Below are positions 24,301-35,688 of a stretch of 64,000 bases of DNA, piece after piece. Source of the DNA: Tetradesmus obliquus (taxonomy: Eukaryota; Chlorophyta; Chlorophyceae; Sphaeropleales; Scenedesmaceae); NCBI GenBank assembly GCA_030272155.1, contig CP126193.1:7750001-7814000 (forward strand), read 5' to 3'. The position numbers and the translations under genes were made by a program. The notes below the pieces were generated by a model that was not told where the DNA came from, searched no databases, and saw only the letters and a list, made by a program, of their open reading frames with translations. Each line of letters opens with the position of its first letter. Position 1 is the stretch's first letter.

Positions 24301-24409
24301 GGCAAACCCAGAGTCCATGTTCTCCAAGCTGGTGGACAAGTCGGGCCCTCAGGCAGCAGCAGCTCTGCGCCAGATGGCAGCAGACTTCTACGCATCCCGT
24401 CAGCAGTAA
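18337..24409 (+). CDS. ABCC (MRP-type) ABC transporter, copy B, complete
   Basis: Complete gene of 10 exons and 1282 residues: 18337-18620, 18716-18843, 19142-19562, 19875-20232, 20415-20693, 21063-21703, 21915-22112, 22397-22949, 23182-23449 and 23691-24409. Layout TMD1-NBD1-TMD2-NBD2 with no TMD0. NBD1: Walker A GRVGAGKS at residues 429-436, signature LSGGQ 519-523, Walker B ending LLD-N near 543, where the usual acidic residue is Asn. NBD2: Walker A GRTGSGKST 1059-1067, signature SLGQQ 1163-1167, Walker B LCLDE 1183-1187 with catalytic Glu, H-loop IAHRLDTV. So NBD1 looks degenerate and NBD2 hydrolytic, as in other ABCC proteins. It probably sits in the plasma membrane or vacuole membrane. 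Substrate unknown: glutathione conjugates and bicarbonate (HLA3) are both known for the subfamily. Starts MGGTNCPDAATSGFFNKLSF like copy A. Confidence 0.96.
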
Positions 24410-25592
24410 GCTTGCAGCAGCTGGTGCAGGTCCCTAGTTTCATCTGGTAGTTTTGAGCCTGTGTGATGTTCCCTACGTCACGGCTGGCTGGCTTAACATG
24501 CACAGTGTGAGGAAGTTGAGCATGCGAGCGAGTGCTCCAGCTTGTGAGGTTGCTGCTGCAGGCTGCGTGCAGTGTGCAGCATTGCAGGTTACGTGAGCTG
24601 TGTGTTTGCAACTGCACACATCTCATGCTGTGTTTGTGCATATCACAGAAGTGTCATGTACAATACGTCTACACAGTGATGTCCGTGGGTACGTGGCTGA
24701 GCTGCTTTTTCAAGCTAGCAGCGAATCGCCTCACCGGGACGTGAAGCACACACCAACAGATCACCTTTTGAGTGCACGTGTTGCATCTCATGTGGGATGA
24801 ACGGTGCATACTGCACGTGTTGAAACCGTGCAGCAACAGCAGGTTTATAGGAGGTTGTTCTGGGTTGGTTCACCTACTGGTGGTTGGCGTGGGTTGTCAG
24901 AGTTGTGTGTGGTGAGGGAAGCGGGGCTTTTTGATGGGTGTGGTTACGAGTATGCAGTATACAGTAGGGGAGAGACAAGTAGAGAATGCCAGCAGTGCAT
25001 AAGGCTGTGGCCAAATTACGATCTGAAACACACATGGAGTATGGCACGCATTGATTATACCAGTCAGCCTTATTGCAGTGTGTATGTTCTGGAGCAACAG
25101 GTGCAGCATCGGCTGTGAGAAGCAGCTGTGCTGTCATTGCGCCTCCTTAAGTGCTGAAGCATCCGCCTGCAGGAAAACAACTGTTGCAGTGCATGGTTGC
25201 AAAGCCAAGCCGTGTGTGTTGCTGGAGATGGTTCCACTTTTGAGGGTAGCCAGATTTGCCACTGCACTTGTATGGTACACAGCGTGCTGATTCTGCCAGC
25301 CCAGGGGCTGACAAAACACATCTCAACACAAAACTTTCACAAAAAAAGCGCTTGCTGCTGCAAGTGCTGGTTCTCTTTTGTGCCGCAGCCTCTTGTGCTG
25401 TGCCATGTTCTTCTGCTGAGAGGAGTGGTATCGTTTGCAGGGAGGTGCGTGCCTACCCTTCGTACATATATAGCAGGCAGCAAGTCGGCACTGAGCATCA
25501 GTTTGTCAAGGCAGGAGGAGAGTGATGCACTGAACTTCCAGCTTGTCTGTTACGTATGCTGTGCACATCCATGTGTGAGCAGGGCTCATATG

Positions 25593-25597
25593 TGTAA
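25593..25597 (+). terminator. Candidate TGTAA polyadenylation signal, ABCC copy B
   Basis: First clear TGTAA noted downstream of the copy B stop; it lies 1.2 kb away, so confidence is limited. Confidence 0.35.
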
Positions 25598-26039
25598 CAT
25601 GCTGCGTATCAAGCAAAGTATCTCCCGAGTCTAGCAGAGCCCCTAGCTTGAAAATCCCTTGCCATTTGGCTCTGATTGCAGCTAACCATCACGATTATAA
25701 TCAAATAATGCCTATTTAGGCAGCCCAAGCACCGCAGTTCATGACACAGAGTAGATCTCTTCTTGCCGCAAACTTTCCGGCGGTGGTCCTTTTGAATCCT
25801 TACCAGCTGACGCGCTCACTGCCAGCACTGTACTGCACAGTGTCTTGCAACCCTGTATTCTCACTGCTAGCACTGTGAGCTGCAAGATGACAACCAAATA
25901 TGCTGCGCTGTGCCAACGTACTAGTACATACGCAGTGCTGCGGGGCGAGGGGACGGGAGTTCAGATCAAGAGTCGCTGCGGCTGGATCCCGTTGGTGATG
26001 CTGACAACTAAGGAAAGCTGCAACTACCGGTAGTGATGT

Positions 26040-26094
26040 TTTACATATAAAACTGTGCATGTCCGTAACATCGCCAGCTTCCAAGAGATTTACA
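26040..26094 (-). terminator. Two TGTAA signals downstream of the ARID-SAND gene
   Basis: Minus-strand TGTAA at 26041-26045 and 26090-26094, about 190-250 bases past the stop codon at 26287. Confidence 0.55.
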
Positions 26095-26286
26095 GGCTCG
26101 TCTGGGAACCAACTGGATGTCAAACCATTCAACGACCAGTAGACCTTCACAGCAGCATATGACACCAGTGCACACGCCGCGCAGCCACGGCACAGCAATG
26201 ATCTAGACGCTTCTTGGCGTCAGCTGCAGAGCACACAAGGCAGTAAGCACACGCCACCATGGCCGTCAGCTAGCTGCACATCAACA

Positions 26287-27749
26287 CTACGCGTCATTCA
26301 CACGCACGTACAGCTGCCCGTGGTGTGTCATGAGCGCCCCGGCAGTGCTGGCAGCGATCCTGCCAGGCAGCTGCACAAGCCTCTCCACGATCTGCACCGC
26401 ACCAGCTTCCCCACAGCCAGTACCAGCATGCGCACCAGCACCAGCATCCTGCTGCATACCCCTTGCAAGCCCGAGGCCTTGCGCTGCACTGCAGGTGGCA
26501 CCTCCAATGCCAGCTGCTGCTGCTGCTGTTTGGGCCAGCACAGCTCGCAGCAGCAGGCGCCCATCGTCCCATGCCTTCACACGCACATCCTCCAGGCAGC
26601 AGCCAGGCAGGCTGACCAGCACTTCAAATCCGGGCGGGCCTGCTGCGCGCGTCACACACACCTGCAGCAGCTGCTGCTCGTCCTGCTGCTGCTGCTGCTG
26701 GTGGTGGTGGTGGTGGTTATGGTAGGGCAACTGCATGCCATCATGTGGCAGCTGCTCCTGCGGCTGTGGGGCCAGGGTGGCAGCAATGAGGGCAGCAGAC
26801 ACACTGTGTGGGAGCCGTCGCAATGCACTGCGGCCTTGAGGTGGTTGGCGTGCAGCGCACAGTGACGCTGAGGCAGCTGCGTCAGCAGATGCATGTCATG
26901 CTTTGCAATGACACCTCACAAAGCTGGCATGCACTGCAGCATGCCAGACTGGCACAACTTCCAGCAAAGACTCAACACGCTGGTTGCTTGCTCATCCTGT
27001 GCATCCTGCATTGCACATTCCACCTGAACACACCCTGGGCCTGCTGTAAACATGGAGTTTGCAGAGTTTTTAAGCATGCAAAGCAAATGGATCAAGTTTA
27101 CACTTTCCAGCATGCTGTGATCCGCAGCAGCATCCGCCCCACCTGTGTGTCCTGGTGCCTGTCTGCAGTGGCATCACTGCTGCTGGTGCTCAGTGCAGCC
27201 TGCCCCCGCACCACCTCAGGCAGCGGCACAGCACCAGCCTTCCCACCAGCTGTACCATAGTGCCACTGCCGCCTTGTTGCTGGCTCATCCTGCTGCTGCT
27301 GTTGCCAGTGCTGCTGCAGCTGCCGGTGATGATGCTCGGGCTGAGTAGCGGAGTCCAGTGCTGGTGCCAGCGCCTGCTGCTGCTGCTCTGCAGGCTCCCA
27401 AGAATGACAAGCTTGATGCTGCGACAGCAGCAGCAGCTGCTCATCGACACTGTGCATGGTCTTGTGCTGCTGCTGCTGATGATGATGATGAGGCTCCTGC
27501 AGCTCTGCTGGCTGGTAATGGTGGTCATCATGCTGCTCATGCCACACAGATGACTGCTGCTGCTGCTGCTGCTGTAGCTGCAGCTTCCGCTGCTGCCGCC
27601 GCATCTCCAGTTCCGCAGCCACCAGGTCTGCTGCTGCAATCACGCGCATCACGCATGCATGGCTGTCCCACATGATGCGCAGCGGGCGCGCAGCTGCTGC
27701 AGCCTCAGCTGCCTCCAGCCATGCCGCATCTGCATCTGCATGCTGTGTG

Positions 27750-27789
<40 letters not shown>

Positions 27790-30529
27790 CTTCATCGCCA
27801 TCAAGAGCCATGGTGACAGCAGCAGCAGCTGCTCTGTCAGCTGCCGCGGCTGCTGTACTGCTGTGGCCAGCATCAGCTGCCATTGTGCCATTTGCAGCGC
27901 AGGCAGCAACAGCAAATCTGCCAGAAGCCATCACCAGCTGTCGTGGCTCTTCACACTCACGCACAGCTGGCTGCTGCTGCTGCTGCTGCTCAGCAGGTGG
28001 GAGGTCTGCAGCGTCGTTCCATCCAGCGGTATTTGCATGACCGCAGGCTGCCTCTCTCGCTGCTGCTGTTGCTGCTGGAGGCGAGTGCTGCTGCTGCAGC
28101 AGCTCCCACTGCTCCTCTGAGAGGTTGAGCTGCTCCAGGTCACCATCATCATACAGCAGGCTGTGCAGCTGCAGGCGGGCATCAAAAGCCTGCACAAATA
28201 ACAAATAACAAATAACAGCCGCGTTGACGCCAGGTCCACCAACAGCAGCCAGGCAGCGGCTAGTGTGAGAGCGCCGTGCAAGAGCGCAGGCGACTGCAGC
28301 AGCCTGATCGTCTAGCCATGGGGGTCTGGGGGGTCAGCAAGCACATGCAGTTTCAGCTGCAGCTGTGGGGCCTGGCAACTAGGTAACGTGTGTAGTGTGA
28401 GCGGTTGTGTTTGGTGCAGTGTGAGACATCTGGGGCAGCGGGCATCTGTAACCACCAGCCAATGCATCACTAGTGGCTCTGTGTAAGCTGACAACTGCTG
28501 TTTGAACTTGGTATGCAGTGGGGAAGGGGCTGCCATGCTCGCGCACTGCCACTGGTGCACTGCCTGTTCTGCTGCTTCTCATCAACACTGACACTACTTG
28601 CAAGTTGCAAACACATACTGTACTGCTGCATCAGCATCACCTGGATGGTGCCACAGTACCACTCCCGATCCAGCGGCCACCAAACCCTAGCCCTGCACCC
28701 CACCAGGTCAAAACCCTCAGGCCTATGCAGCAGGCTGCCGCCACAATGCTCAGCTGGCACACCAGGGTTTGGGCCAGCACTGAACCCTGAGCCTGACCTG
28801 TCAGGCCTAGCAGGTGACCGCTGCTGCTGCTGCTGCCAGCTGAGCTCCGACGCATAGTCAGGCTCCATCCTATGGCAGGCCGGCTGCTGCTGCTGCTGTT
28901 GATGCTCCCAGCTTAGGTCCTCCCAGGCGCTTGCACGCTGCTGCTGCTGCTGCTGGCTCAGCAGCGCGTAGCTGCCTGCTTGCATTCCAGCAGCGCCTGC
29001 ATGCTGGCTGCTGTGCTGGCTGTGCTGTGTCATCCGGCTGCCGTTGCTGCTGGTCCTGCCAACAACACCCTGGGCATCTGGCAGTGCCTGGATCGCCTCG
29101 TCAAGCAGCAAGTGCTGCCGGTTGTCCCAGAGAGGCGGCTGATGCTCAGGCTGCTGCCACCCATGCTGCTGCTGCTGCTGGTGGTGGTTGCGCTGCTGCC
29201 AGTGCTGCTCTCCATACTGCTGCTGCGGCTGCTCATGCTCTGCATACGCTGCTCCAGCATGCTCAGCAGCAGCTGCAGCAGCAGCATAGCCATAGCTGCC
29301 GCGCTGCCAACCCGCTGCCTCCGCTCCAGCAGCACCCATCCCACCACCGCTCACACCCACAGCCGCACCGCCAGGCAGCTGCCTCCCCAGCACGCCAGCT
29401 GCTGCAGCCGCAGCAGCAGACATGTGGCGCCCTGCAGCCCTGTTAGCCTCAATGGTGGCTTGCAGCTGCCGCTTCTTTGTCTTCTTAGTGAGTGCCGAGG
29501 GGTTGAGGATGACCAGGCCGTGTGCATTGAGCCAGGAGCCGATGTTGCGCCCAGTCTCAGCCACCTGCAGCAGCAGCAGCAGCAGCAGCGACGGCAGCGG
29601 GGGCATGAGCGCAGCACAATAGTGGGCCGAATTTATTTCCGCAGGCATGTGATGTGACGAGCCCCAGTGCTGCTGCTGCACACGCTTACGTCTTAGTCTT
29701 CCGGTTTCTGCCACCTGTAGCAGTGTTTGTTTGAAAGAGCAGCGGCAGAGCACCTAGCTTGCATGAATGCACGCGATGTGCAGCAGCAGTGCTGCAACCA
29801 GGCAAGGGTGCCTTGCGCATGTGCGTTGCAGCTGCAACTCCAGCAGTGATGTATTCGGCCCGACAGGATGCATGCAGCGCAGTGGCGGAATGTGTCCTTA
29901 TAAGCTACAATGAGCTGCGCAGCGCACCAGGAAGCTCTTCTTCCGCATCTTGAAGGAGCCGTAGCTGCCGTTGTATAGTAGCAGTACAAGATAGTTGTAC
30001 AGCCAGGTGTTTGCAGTAGCATGATCTGTCAACATGCACACGCGCAGCAGGCATTTACACACACCAGGATGCTCTTTTTCCACTTTTTGAAGGAGCCGCA
30101 GCCGCCGTGGCGCTCAAACTCGGTGGGCATCATCTCCACGCCACCGGGGCCCACACCCGCCACGCAGCCGGCACACAGGCAGGTGGCGCGCTGCCTGCAG
30201 GTGCAGGTGTGTATGCGGCAGGCAGTGTGGCGGTACATTTGGGCACAGAACAGATTCACGTGGGGTGCTCATGGAGGTGTCTAATGGCTGTGGAAGCAGA
30301 CTGAGACGTGACGCAGAGGTGACACTTCCTGCTGCTCAGAGCGCCAAGTAGGACCATCACTGACTGCTACTGCTAGGACCATTACTGACTGCTACTGCAT
30401 CCCACCTATCCAGCCAGCCACCCAGTCAGCCAGCTACTCATGTGCCTGCTCACCTTGCAATGTCGAAGACACCATGCGCTGAGCCGCAGCGCACTGCCAG
30501 CCGCATGTATGCTGCTGGGTTGTCACCCG

Positions 30530-30567
<38 letters not shown>

Positions 30568-30914
30568 GCGGGGTAGCGCCTGCGGGGTGGTGCCGCTGGT
30601 GCTGTTGCGCTGCTGATGATGCTGTGGCTATGCTGCAACACATGCTCGTGGGTGCTGGCCAGGGAAACCATGCTGTGCTGCTGCTGCTGCTGCTGCTGGT
30701 GACGGGCTGATGCAGGGACCGCAGCTCCTGTGGGGTATGCGCTGACTGCAGACCCTGCTGCTGCTGCTGCTGCAGCTGCAGCTGCAGCTGCTGCAGTGAC
30801 AGGAGCATTGACATCATCCATTGCCACATCAGTATTATCATGCTCCAGCTGGTGCCCTTCAAGCTGCTGCTGCTGCTGCTGCTGCAGTGGGAGGTGGTAC
30901 AGCTCTTGCTCTTG

Positions 30915-30953
<39 letters not shown>

Positions 30954-32932
30954 GATGTAGCTGGTGATGGGCAGCTTGCCACTGTCCACCAGCTGCAGCA
31001 CAGCATTGAGGCAGATAGGGAGCACAATCAATCAATCAATCAGTTACACGTTTTTCAGCAAGAGCTGAACCCAGAGGAGGGAGCCACTCCCAAACCACCA
31101 CATGAAGCACAGCCAGTCATCAATGGCGAGCAGTAGCTAAGGATATGATCTCAGCAGAGCAGTATGTATGCTTGTGCATGAGCAGACGCAGCAAGAGCGC
31201 GGCCCACCATAGCAAAGTGTTAAGCCGTCATCATGGCGGGCTGTCAGTCAGCAAGGGGTTAAGCTTCAAGAGTACGATGATGAGAGTGACATACCAGCTT
31301 TCAGAGTTGCTTGAGGTGCTGATGGTACAGGCGCAAGCTAAGCCTTAACACAGCACTCTTCTAAGGGATGCCCAGCATCAGCCGCAGCCCCTTGTGCTGC
31401 TGCTGCTGCTATGTGCTGTGTGTGCTACTGCTCACATTCTCTAGCTCTGACAGGCCGGCTGCCTCGTATGTGGTCCTGAAGTAGTGCGAGGCGTTGGTCC
31501 AACTCCTGCAAGTCAATCAATTAATTGAATCAATTACACGTTTTCTAGCAAGAGGTGAACTCCTGCAAGTGCAAAAAAAAAACGAGGTGCCAGGCCAGGG
31601 CAAGCAGCAAGGTGCGGCAGCTCACACGGCAGCCGCATGTGCTGAAGTGAACACATGTGTGCAGGATTTGGCTGTCTTGTCAGCACATCCAGAATAGCTG
31701 CCAGCTACATGCTTAGTGAGCAACAATTTGGCAAACCAGCCAATTACAGCTGCCATATGCTGCGCAATAGTGAGTGCTGTAACAGGAATGCCCACGGCAC
31801 ACCAGCGTGCCTGCAGTGCTCACTTGGGGTGGTTGAAGAGGCGTGCTGTGCTGGCCCACAGCTTCCTGTGCTGCACCTGCATCAGCAAGGCAGGCAGAAG
31901 CATCGGTCGTTGTCTTTTGTTTGTTAGAACAAAAGGTTTATGGCCAAAAAAAGTCTATGAGTAAAAGGGCAAAGCAAGCAGTAGGCTTGGCAGCTGCTGG
32001 TCTGCTGCAAGTGGCCCAACACAAGCATACGTGTTTGATTACTGGCAGTATACTTGCATGGTGGGGACGGCTGCTGGTTGCCATGCTGTGAAGCAGCCTG
32101 CTGCTGTTGCTGCGTGAGGCAGTGCACTTGCAGGACCTGCAGCTGCTTGGTCACTGTCAGCACACACCGCTCAGCTGCACTTGCAGAGTTGCTGCTGTCT
32201 GGCGCTGCAGCTCAATTTGCTGTGTTTGTTAACTACACTGGGCATACCTGCAAGTGGCCGCCATGCTCCCTGACAGCTGCCCATAGCTGCCCAAGCAGCA
32301 GGAGCAGCAGTGCAGCGCACATGTCAGTTGATTGCAGCGCACATGTCAGTTGATTGCGGAGACATACACATGTGATCACGCGGTGCTGCAGTCTACACCA
32401 GTTGACACATTTCGTCAAAGTATCTCCAACTACTGGTGACGAGGTGCCTGCTTGATATCACGCAACCCACAAGACAGTAATAAGCATTGGAAGACAGCAG
32501 TGGATGACAGAGCATGTGCTCTGTCAGAGCTCAGTCGTTATTGCAACATGCTGTGTGCTGTTGTAACGCTGGCATGTGATGTTAATGCAGTGCAGCTCAC
32601 CCGGTATGTGTCTACAGGCAGCTTGCGTATCATCAGCACCTCCTGCCACAAGGTTTGTAAGAGGTTGAGTGAGCTGCTGTGCATGTGACGCGAGCAGGCA
32701 GGCTTGAAAGGTTTTGCCGGCAAAGCAACTGCCACATGCCAGCTGCTACCCGGCCTGCTTTACAAGTACGTGTACTCATTGCTGCTCTCTTGGGCTGACC
32801 AACCTGGTATAGCCGCTCCGTTGCTTGGCAGAAAGCATAGTATGCTGCCAAGAAGTCCTCCCTGCTGTAAGCAGGCTTGCCAGGCCTGGCAGACGCTGCT
32901 GCTGCAGGGCTGGTGAAGGATGCTGGCTGCAT
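26287..32932 (-). CDS. ARID-SAND-Tudor-Hsp20-like chromatin protein
   Basis: Ten exons with intact frame, 1115 residues: 32932-32804, 32642-32601, 32286-32248, 31876-31824, 31505-31436, 30992-30454, 30194-30065, 29564-28641, 28189-27143 and 26661-26287. The ARID DNA-binding domain (about 22-111) is spread over five exons, three of only 39-53 bases: SREDFLAAYYAFCQATERLY, KLPVDTYR, LWAAVREHGG, KLWASTARLFNHPK, NASHYFRTTYEAAGLSELE. A SAND domain (about 275-335) follows: RLAVRCGSAHGVFDI, then MMPTEFERHGGCGSFKKWKK. A Tudor-like fold spans 618-675 (VGCRARVWWPLDREWYCGTI, then LYDDGDLEQLNLSEEQWELL). The C-terminal 124 residues look Hsp20/alpha-crystallin-like (FEVLVSLPGC, then GQLYVRV). Linkers are Gln/Ala-rich. 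Plant ARID proteins with a C-terminal Hsp20-like domain are known; the added SAND and Tudor parts are unusual. The last intron boundary is the least certain, since an open frame continues upstream to about 26890. Confidence 0.88.
29686..29975 (-). repeat. Copies of SAND-gene exon borders inside one intron
   Basis: In the intron between the SAND exon and the next, 29688-29717 repeats the acceptor and first codons (VAETGR) of the downstream exon. The segment 29928-29975 repeats the end of the upstream exon (GSFKKWKKS-like with changes). So both borders of the same intron have been copied into it. Confidence 0.8.
31025..31561 (-). repeat. Pair of direct repeats in ARID-gene introns
   Basis: A CAATCAAT-rich block followed by TTACACGTTTTTCAGCAAGAG-like sequence occurs at about 31025-31070 and, diverged, at about 31515-31561. 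Confidence 0.6.
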
Positions 32933-33463
32933 CAACCACGCCTTTGGTGCGGTGCAGGCCGAGCGTACACTGTCAAAGCTCTGTCATTACAAGCGCCATT
33001 GAGATGCGCAGACCGCTGCGATCGGTGGCGAGAGCTCAGGGCGCGTGTTGTGCAGTCAAGAAGTTCAAACTCGCACTGCCGGATACAGCGATAGCGGATG
33101 GCCGGATAGGCTTGGCGTTGTTGCACCGCACAACTGTCGTGTTACTCCAAGAAAGATGCTCTGGACATGTCTTGGTTTAGCCGTGTTAGTTCGAGCACCT
33201 CGAGGCAGTTGGCAGGCTGCATGACAGCATGTCCCCTATTCAATGACCGCCGCACCAGTGGCTTCGCGTACGGTTGTACTTCAACAACAAATCAAAAGTT
33301 GAACCTAGGTGCTTTGCAGCACCACGTAGATGCACCTCGTCTGGCCACCCAAACCAGCTGTAGGCTACAGCCTGTAGCTGTAGTCAGCTTGACAGGTTGC
33401 GACCACCAGAACCTGTACCAGCACTGCTGGGCATTTCTGAAAAAGAAAACGCCTATCAAGTCG
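32933..33463. other. Promoter of ARID-SAND gene and 3' flank of GPN1
   Basis: Both neighbours are on the minus strand. No exon recognised. A minus-strand TGTAA near 32987 could end the GPN1 transcript, in which case it lies very close to the ARID start codon. Confidence 0.4.
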
Positions 33464-35635
33464 TCACTGCTCCTGCTCGTATGTATCACTGCCTATCGAA
33501 TCATCTGACAAGTTCAAATCCACACTCTCCTCTTCATCCTCGTCCTCCTGCAGGCCTTGCTGCAGCTGCTCCTGCTGCACACCAGCTGCTGCACTTCCTG
33601 CTGCACCTGCCACACCTGCTGCTGCTGCACCTGCTGCATTCCCTCCTTCCTGCAAGCTGGCCTTGCCTGCCATGTCAGCGCGCAGCTTTGCCATCTCCTT
33701 TTCCCGCCGCTTCTGCTCCAGCCCCTCCTTGCGCTGCTGCTTTGCCTGCAGCTCAGGCACGTAGAACTGCTGGTACTCCTGCGCACACTCGCCCAGTGCC
33801 TGCAGGAGCAGCGACAGCAGCAACACAGCATTGTGTTAGAACAGTACACGCAAATGCGATCGCACCTTGCATATTGCACGATGTAACACAAAAAAAAAAC
33901 GCACCGGGTGCAGTGACCTGGCCAGGCGGCCAGCCAGCCCGCACTATGAACAGCTCATTCATGCCTTCGCTGGTCAGCGCCGACTACGCGTGCCATCATA
34001 CAACTTCGTTCGACTACTTCCATCTGCTTCACATGCTGAAAAACTCTGAAGACACCATGTTAACAACTGGCAGCCCGCACCGTTCACGGATCTAACGAAC
34101 GACAACCCGCACCTTAAAAAGCTCATCCATCCCTTCTCCGGTCAGAGCCGACAGCCCCACGCAGCGCATGCCATCATACAACTGGCAGCCCGCACATTTG
34201 ACAGATGTAGAAGAATGACTGACCGCACCTTAAACAGCTCATCCATGCCTTCTCCAGTCAGCGCCGACAGCCCCACGCAGCGCATGCCGTCATAAAACTC
34301 CTCCAGCACCAGGCTCAGGCTGCGGCTGAGTGTTGCTGCGTAGCTCGCGTCTGCTTCCAAGGCAGCAGAGTAGGCCTCAAAGTCTGCCATCCACTCGAGC
34401 GCAAACTCGTGGCGCGACACATCCACCTTGTTGAAGGCCTACGCGTGTCAGCAGACAGCAGAGCAGACAGCATACCACAGCAGACAGACTTGGAGCATGC
34501 GTGTGGGGTGTTGCATGTGTGAGAATGGTGCAAATGGACATGCATGCTACTATTGGCAAGCTGTGTGTTGGGGCGTGCACAACAATGTGTTGCGCTCACA
34601 GGTACAGGCGTGTGATTGACTGTTCAGCGTGTGCTGGGGCCACAACAATACACCAGACAACGGAAATGTTGAAAGCACTCACTGCCTGGCACTCAGCGCA
34701 TAGTCTACCACCTGCGCCACTGCACAATCATACCAGTACATGGGCAATGCAGTACACAAGTGTAGCCGCCCTCCCAAAGCTGTCACAGACTGAAACCAGC
34801 CTTGCCTCTTGTGTCAGCCTGTTGCAGCGTCATCCTGTTACTAACAGGTTTAGTACACACCAGCCCCCACAGCTCACCAGCAGCATGGGCAGCTTGGTCT
34901 TGTACAAGATGCTGACCGCCTGCAGCATGTTGCTCATGAAGGTCTGCGGTGCTGTGCAGCGCGGCGTGTCGATGACGTACATCACCACAGTGGGGATGCT
35001 GCTGGCAAACAGGTCTACACGACAGCAGCAGCAGCAGCAGCGGCGGCCCAGACACAGTAAGGTGGTGCATAACGTGTCCTTAGCTGTGTACGCAGCACAT
35101 CTTAAGAGCTGCCTCTGTGTGCTCGCTGTCCAGGACTTGCTGAGGCGGTGTTGAAACCAAGCTGGTTGCTGCACTACAGCCACACGGAGGGATGCACAGA
35201 CTTCAGGGACACAATGAGGCGCCGCAACCTCTCATCCCATCACCTCTCACACCTGCCATTGCTCCGGCAGCATCACCCCAACGACTATGCACTCCATGCA
35301 CAAACACGCCCTCCCCACGGCTATGCACTCCATGCACAAACACACCCTCCCCACGGCTATGCACTCCATGCACAAACACACCCTCCCCACGGCTATGCAC
35401 TCCATGCACAAACACGCCCTCCCCACGGCTATGCACTCCATGCACAAACACACCCTCCCCACGGCTATGCACTCCATGCACAAACACGCCCTCTCCCTAT
35501 TCTTGAACCCGCGCGTCTCACCTGTGACCAGCTGCCCGCTGGCGCTCCATGTGAAGATCTCGATCTGCCCGGGTGTGTCTGCAAACACGTACTGCAGCGG
35601 AGGATCGCGCGGCTTCTCCACCAGCTGGATCACCT

Positions 35636-35688
<53 letters not shown>

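Larger units (their letters stand above)
24410..26286. other. Convergent intergenic region between ABCC copy B and ARID-SAND gene
   Basis: No exon recognised. Should contain both 3' UTRs; polyadenylation signals are listed separately. No repeat array noted. Confidence 0.5.

Noticed and set aside
26661..26895. Upstream extension of the Hsp20-like exon, or a separate small gene starting near 26823
   Set aside because: Joining at 26661 keeps phase with the preceding exon. The upstream frame has no ATG (it begins with TTG) and is low complexity, though RNA could still show an alternative acceptor.
30434..31027. Ser-rich 197-codon frame and other homopolymer frames at triplet repeats
   Set aside because: Shifted frame of the Gln/Ala-rich exon of the ARID-SAND gene; the Gln frame is the one with correct phase and SAND continuation.
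35279..35515. CRISPR-like appearance of the 36-bp repeats
   Set aside because: The units are directly adjacent with no unique spacers, and the context is a eukaryotic intron.
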